Source: Dallia pectoralis
Taxonomy: Eukaryota > Chordata > Actinopteri > Esociformes > Umbridae
DNA length: 64,000 nucleotides
Direction: 5' to 3'
Assembly: GCA_029465975.1 (NCBI GenBank)
Contig: CM055753.1
Span: forward strand, 3,631,795-3,695,794
Both the position numbers and the translations under genes were made by a program. Below, piece after piece: positions 61,321 through 64,000 of this stretch. The notes below the pieces were generated by a model. It was given only the letters and a program-made list of their open reading frames with translations. It had not been told where the DNA came from and ran no database searches. Each line of letters starts with the position of its first letter. Position 1 is the first letter of the stretch.

Positions 61321-61327
61321 CTAGAGC

Positions 61328-62298
61328 ATCTGGGTGGTGCATCTAGATGGTGCATCTGGACGGTGCATCTGGGTCTGTGCATCTGGGCGGTGCATCTGGG
61401 CGGTGCATCTGGGTTGTGCATCTAGATGGTGCATCTGGACGGTGCATCTGGATCTGTGCATCTGGGCGGTGTATCTGGGTGGTGCATCTGGGTGGTGCAT
61501 CTGGGCGGTGCATCTAGATGGTGCATCTGGGCGGTGCATCTAGATTGTGCATCTGGGTGGTGCATCTGGGTGGTGTATCTGGGTGGTGCATCTAGATTGT
61601 GCATCTGGGCGTATGTATCTGGGTGGTGCATCTAGATTGTGCATCTGGGCGTATGTATCTGGGTGGTACATCTAGATTGTGCATCTGGGTGGTGCATCTG
61701 GGCGGTGCATCTGGGCGGTGCATCTGGGAGGTGCATCTGGGCGGTGCATCTGGGCGGTGCATCTGGGTGGTGTATCTGGGTGGTGCATCTAGATTGTGCA
61801 TGTGGACGGTGCATCTGGGCGGTGCATCTGGGCGGTGCATCTGGGCGGTGCATCTGGGCGGTGCATCTGGGAGGTGCATCTGGGAGGTGCATCTGGGCAA
61901 TGCATCTGGGCGGTGCATCTGGGTGGTGTATCTGGGTGGTGCATCTAGATTGTGCATGTGGACGGTGCATCTGGGTGGTGCATCTGGACGGTGCATCTGG
62001 GCGGTGCATCTGGGCGGTGCATCTGGGTGGTGCATCTGGGCGGTGCATTTGGGCGGTGCATCTGGGAGGTGCATCTAGATTGTGCATCTAGATTGTGCAT
62101 CTGGGTGGTGCATCTGGGTGGTGTATCTGGGTGGTGCATCTAGATTGTGCATCTGGGCGTATGTATCTGGGTGGTGCATCTGGGTGGTGCATCTAGATTG
62201 TGCATGTGGACGGTGCATCTGGGCGGTGCATCTGGGCGGTGCATCTGGGTGGTGCATCTGGCCGGTGCATTTGGGCGGTGCATCTGGGAGGTGCACAC
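61328..62298. repeat. 13-bp minisatellite, about 75 copies
   Basis: Unit TGCATCTGGGCGG with variants GGTGG, GGAGG and TAGATTG, plus GTATG insertions. Larger blocks recur: the combination of TGCATGTGGACGG after TAGATTG appears three times (about 61796, 61955 and 62205). Frames on both strands are artefacts. Confidence 0.96.
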
Positions 62299-63180
62299 CT
62301 CACCAACCTCCGTAGGGCTTTACAATCACATGTGTTGAAGTTGCCATTAGATGCCTGAGGGTATAGAGGAACTGATGTTCCTTTTTTACCACAGTTTGTC
62401 TGACAAGTTGAAGTAGTAATATGTTCAGTAATATGAATTCAAAGAAACTTTAAGCTTATGCACATCGCATCGTGTAAATGTATAATCAAGATGTCTGGCT
62501 TCTGTTTGTGTTCTGGGGTCTGTTATTTATGTTCATGTTGCCAGATGGTTTCCTAACCTGTAGATATATACAGACATGTTTATGCTGCTGAGATAGAGAC
62601 ACACTGTAAATCAGCACTATGGGGACACTGATATTTTAACAGCTGTACTGACAACAATTTAGAAATGGATGTAAACTTGGAAAAATTAATTTCAGCAAAA
62701 CTAAGGACTTGTTCTCGCTAAGAGTGCAGAGACGAGGTTGAGCACATTCACCCTTTATCTTGTTCATGATGACACAAAGAACCCCCCCCCCCGACAGAAA
62801 CCTTGGTATCATTTGGGGTTCAAACCTCTGATGTTGGGCGTATGAGAGTCATTTTTCCATCTATGTAACAGCATCAGGATATTGTGTTTTCTATTTTGGA
62901 TACAGGATACCTTCTGCATGTTCTGGTAATCTCTGTGCTTCACCAGAGTTGACAGGTATTCCAGTTAGGCCCCTGTCTCAACTCCAGACGATCCAGAACG
63001 CAGCTGACAGGATAATCTCTCAAACTTAACAAAAAAACTGCCTCGACCCTGTTTAATTCAGCCTCCACGAGCTGCCTTTTTAATGTAGGAGCTAATTCAG
63101 GATTCGTATGCTCACCTTCAGGGTGACAGCCCTTAGTACATGTGCCAACTTGAGAACTATTCCCCAGCCCACACCCACCA
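62299..63180. other. Intergenic DNA, no gene seen
   Basis: Complex sequence. The stretch 62940-63150 (CCAGACGATCCAGAACGCAG, GACAGGATAATCTCTCAAAC) looks, in poor condition, like the 'qlqtiqNaAd' segment that precedes the end of LINE/L2-type reverse transcriptases, but no long frame supports it. Confidence 0.3.
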
Positions 63181-63599
63181 ACGGTTGGAGAGGTTGTGAG
63201 CGGTTGGAGGGGTTGTGGACGGTTGGAGAGATTGTGAAAGGTTGGAGAGGTTGTGAACGGTTGGAGGGGTTGTGAGCGGTTGGAGGGGTTGTGAACGGTT
63301 GGAGGGGTTGTGAACGGTTGGAGGGGTTGTGAACGATTGGAGAGGTTGTGAACGGTTGGAGAGGTTGTGAACGATTGGAGAGGTTGTGAACGGTTGGAGA
63401 GGTTGTGAACGGTTGGAGAGGTTGTGAACGGTTGGAGGGGTTGTGAGCGGTTGGAGGGGTTGTGAACGGTTGGAGGGGTTGTGAACGGTTGGAGGGGTTG
63501 TGAACGGTTGGAGAGATTGTGAGCGGTTGGAGGGGTTGTGAACGGTTGGAGGGGTTGTGAACGGTTGGAGAGATTGTGAGCGGTTGGAGGGGTTGTGAA
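63181..63599. repeat. 19-bp minisatellite, about 22 copies
   Basis: Unit CGGTTGGAGGGGTTGTGAA with GAGAGG, GAGAGA and GAGCGG variants. It is strongly G-rich on the plus strand. A minus-strand frame of 225 codons across it is a repeat artefact. Confidence 0.96.
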
Positions 63600-64000
63600 T
63601 AAAGAGAGATTACACAAATATGCATTATAATATTCCCTACAGAGGAATCTTGGAGTTCCTGTGGACGAATGGTTAGATTAATGTCCTCACCCCAGTTAGC
63701 GGCTCTCTAAATTGGCTAGAAGGAATTTGCACTAAATAACTTATTGACCAATATATCTTCAGAGTTCAAGAGAATAAGCCCGATTGATGTTGAAAAGGTT
63801 ATTTATGCTCAGACCTGAATTTAATCGCTGATTGTACTGATAGATTATGCACATATAACTAACATTATACACATCTAGCCCTGAAATATATTCTGTTCAT
63901 TACACAAGTCCCAGACTGCAGTAGCCAAAGTTGTAAATTATTTTTGTCAGGATAACGCTGATATCTGTAAAGGTTGTATTTAGACTTGTATTTAATAAAT
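63600..64000. other. Intergenic end of window, nothing recognised
   Basis: AT-rich sequence with no gene, array or transposon that I can support. Confidence 0.5.

Noticed and set aside
61321..62315. Cys/Trp-rich or Met/His/Pro-rich frames
   Set aside because: Translations of the 13-bp repeat in all frames; no gene features.
63092..63625. Minus-strand frames rich in Pro/Ser/Asn
   Set aside because: They arise from the 19-bp array; no similarity or splice context supports a gene.

Overview
The window is vertebrate nuclear DNA, almost certainly from a teleost fish. Four multi-exon protein genes with GT-AG introns lie in the order RARB(+) - TOP2B(-) - NGLY1(-) - OXSM(+). This is the gene order and orientation I know from human 3p24, so the block is ancient conserved synteny. 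The exceptional load of tandem repeats and the old DNA transposons (hAT, Tc1-like) fit a fish genome. A weak resemblance at about 57.43-57.51 kb to a repeat common in salmonid DNA hints at a protacanthopterygian, but the species cannot be fixed from this window.

Layout. 1-15.2 kb holds the last four coding exons (ligand-binding domain and F domain) and the 3' UTR of retinoic acid receptor beta. The intron between the first two of these exons carries a 6-kb minisatellite. 15.2-19.7 kb is the convergent intergenic space, with a 30-bp minisatellite. 19.67-46.34 kb is DNA topoisomerase II beta on the minus strand. I could place 35 coding exons whose phases all join into one frame of 1,664 codons. 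Its introns hold at least a dozen minisatellites, a hAT transposon with a perfect 8-bp target duplication, a smaller element nested in that hAT, and a Tc1-type MITE. 47.75-53.61 kb is peptide:N-glycanase (12 coding exons, 646 codons). 54.48-56.77 kb is mitochondrial 3-oxoacyl-ACP synthase (4 coding exons, 464 codons), divergent from NGLY1 across a short shared promoter. 56.8-64 kb shows no gene, only three further minisatellites, CA tracts and some complex sequence that may be conserved non-coding DNA.

The most unusual signal is in TOP2B. Four intronic minisatellites are built from copies of an exon-intron junction. Introns 6, 17 and 21 carry arrays of 52, 47 and 58 bp whose every unit repeats the last 21-24 coding bases plus the 5' splice site. 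Intron 8 carries about 16 copies of a ~71-bp unit that repeats the 3' splice site plus the first 30 coding bases of exon 9. The true splice site is always the outermost, exonic copy. Two more arrays (introns 30 and 33) start within a few bases of a donor. NGLY1 and OXSM introns lack such arrays.

The four genes are not one pathway. RARB is a ligand-dependent nuclear receptor, TOP2B relieves topological stress during transcription, NGLY1 removes N-glycans from misfolded glycoproteins in the cytosol, and OXSM performs mitochondrial fatty-acid elongation for lipoate supply.
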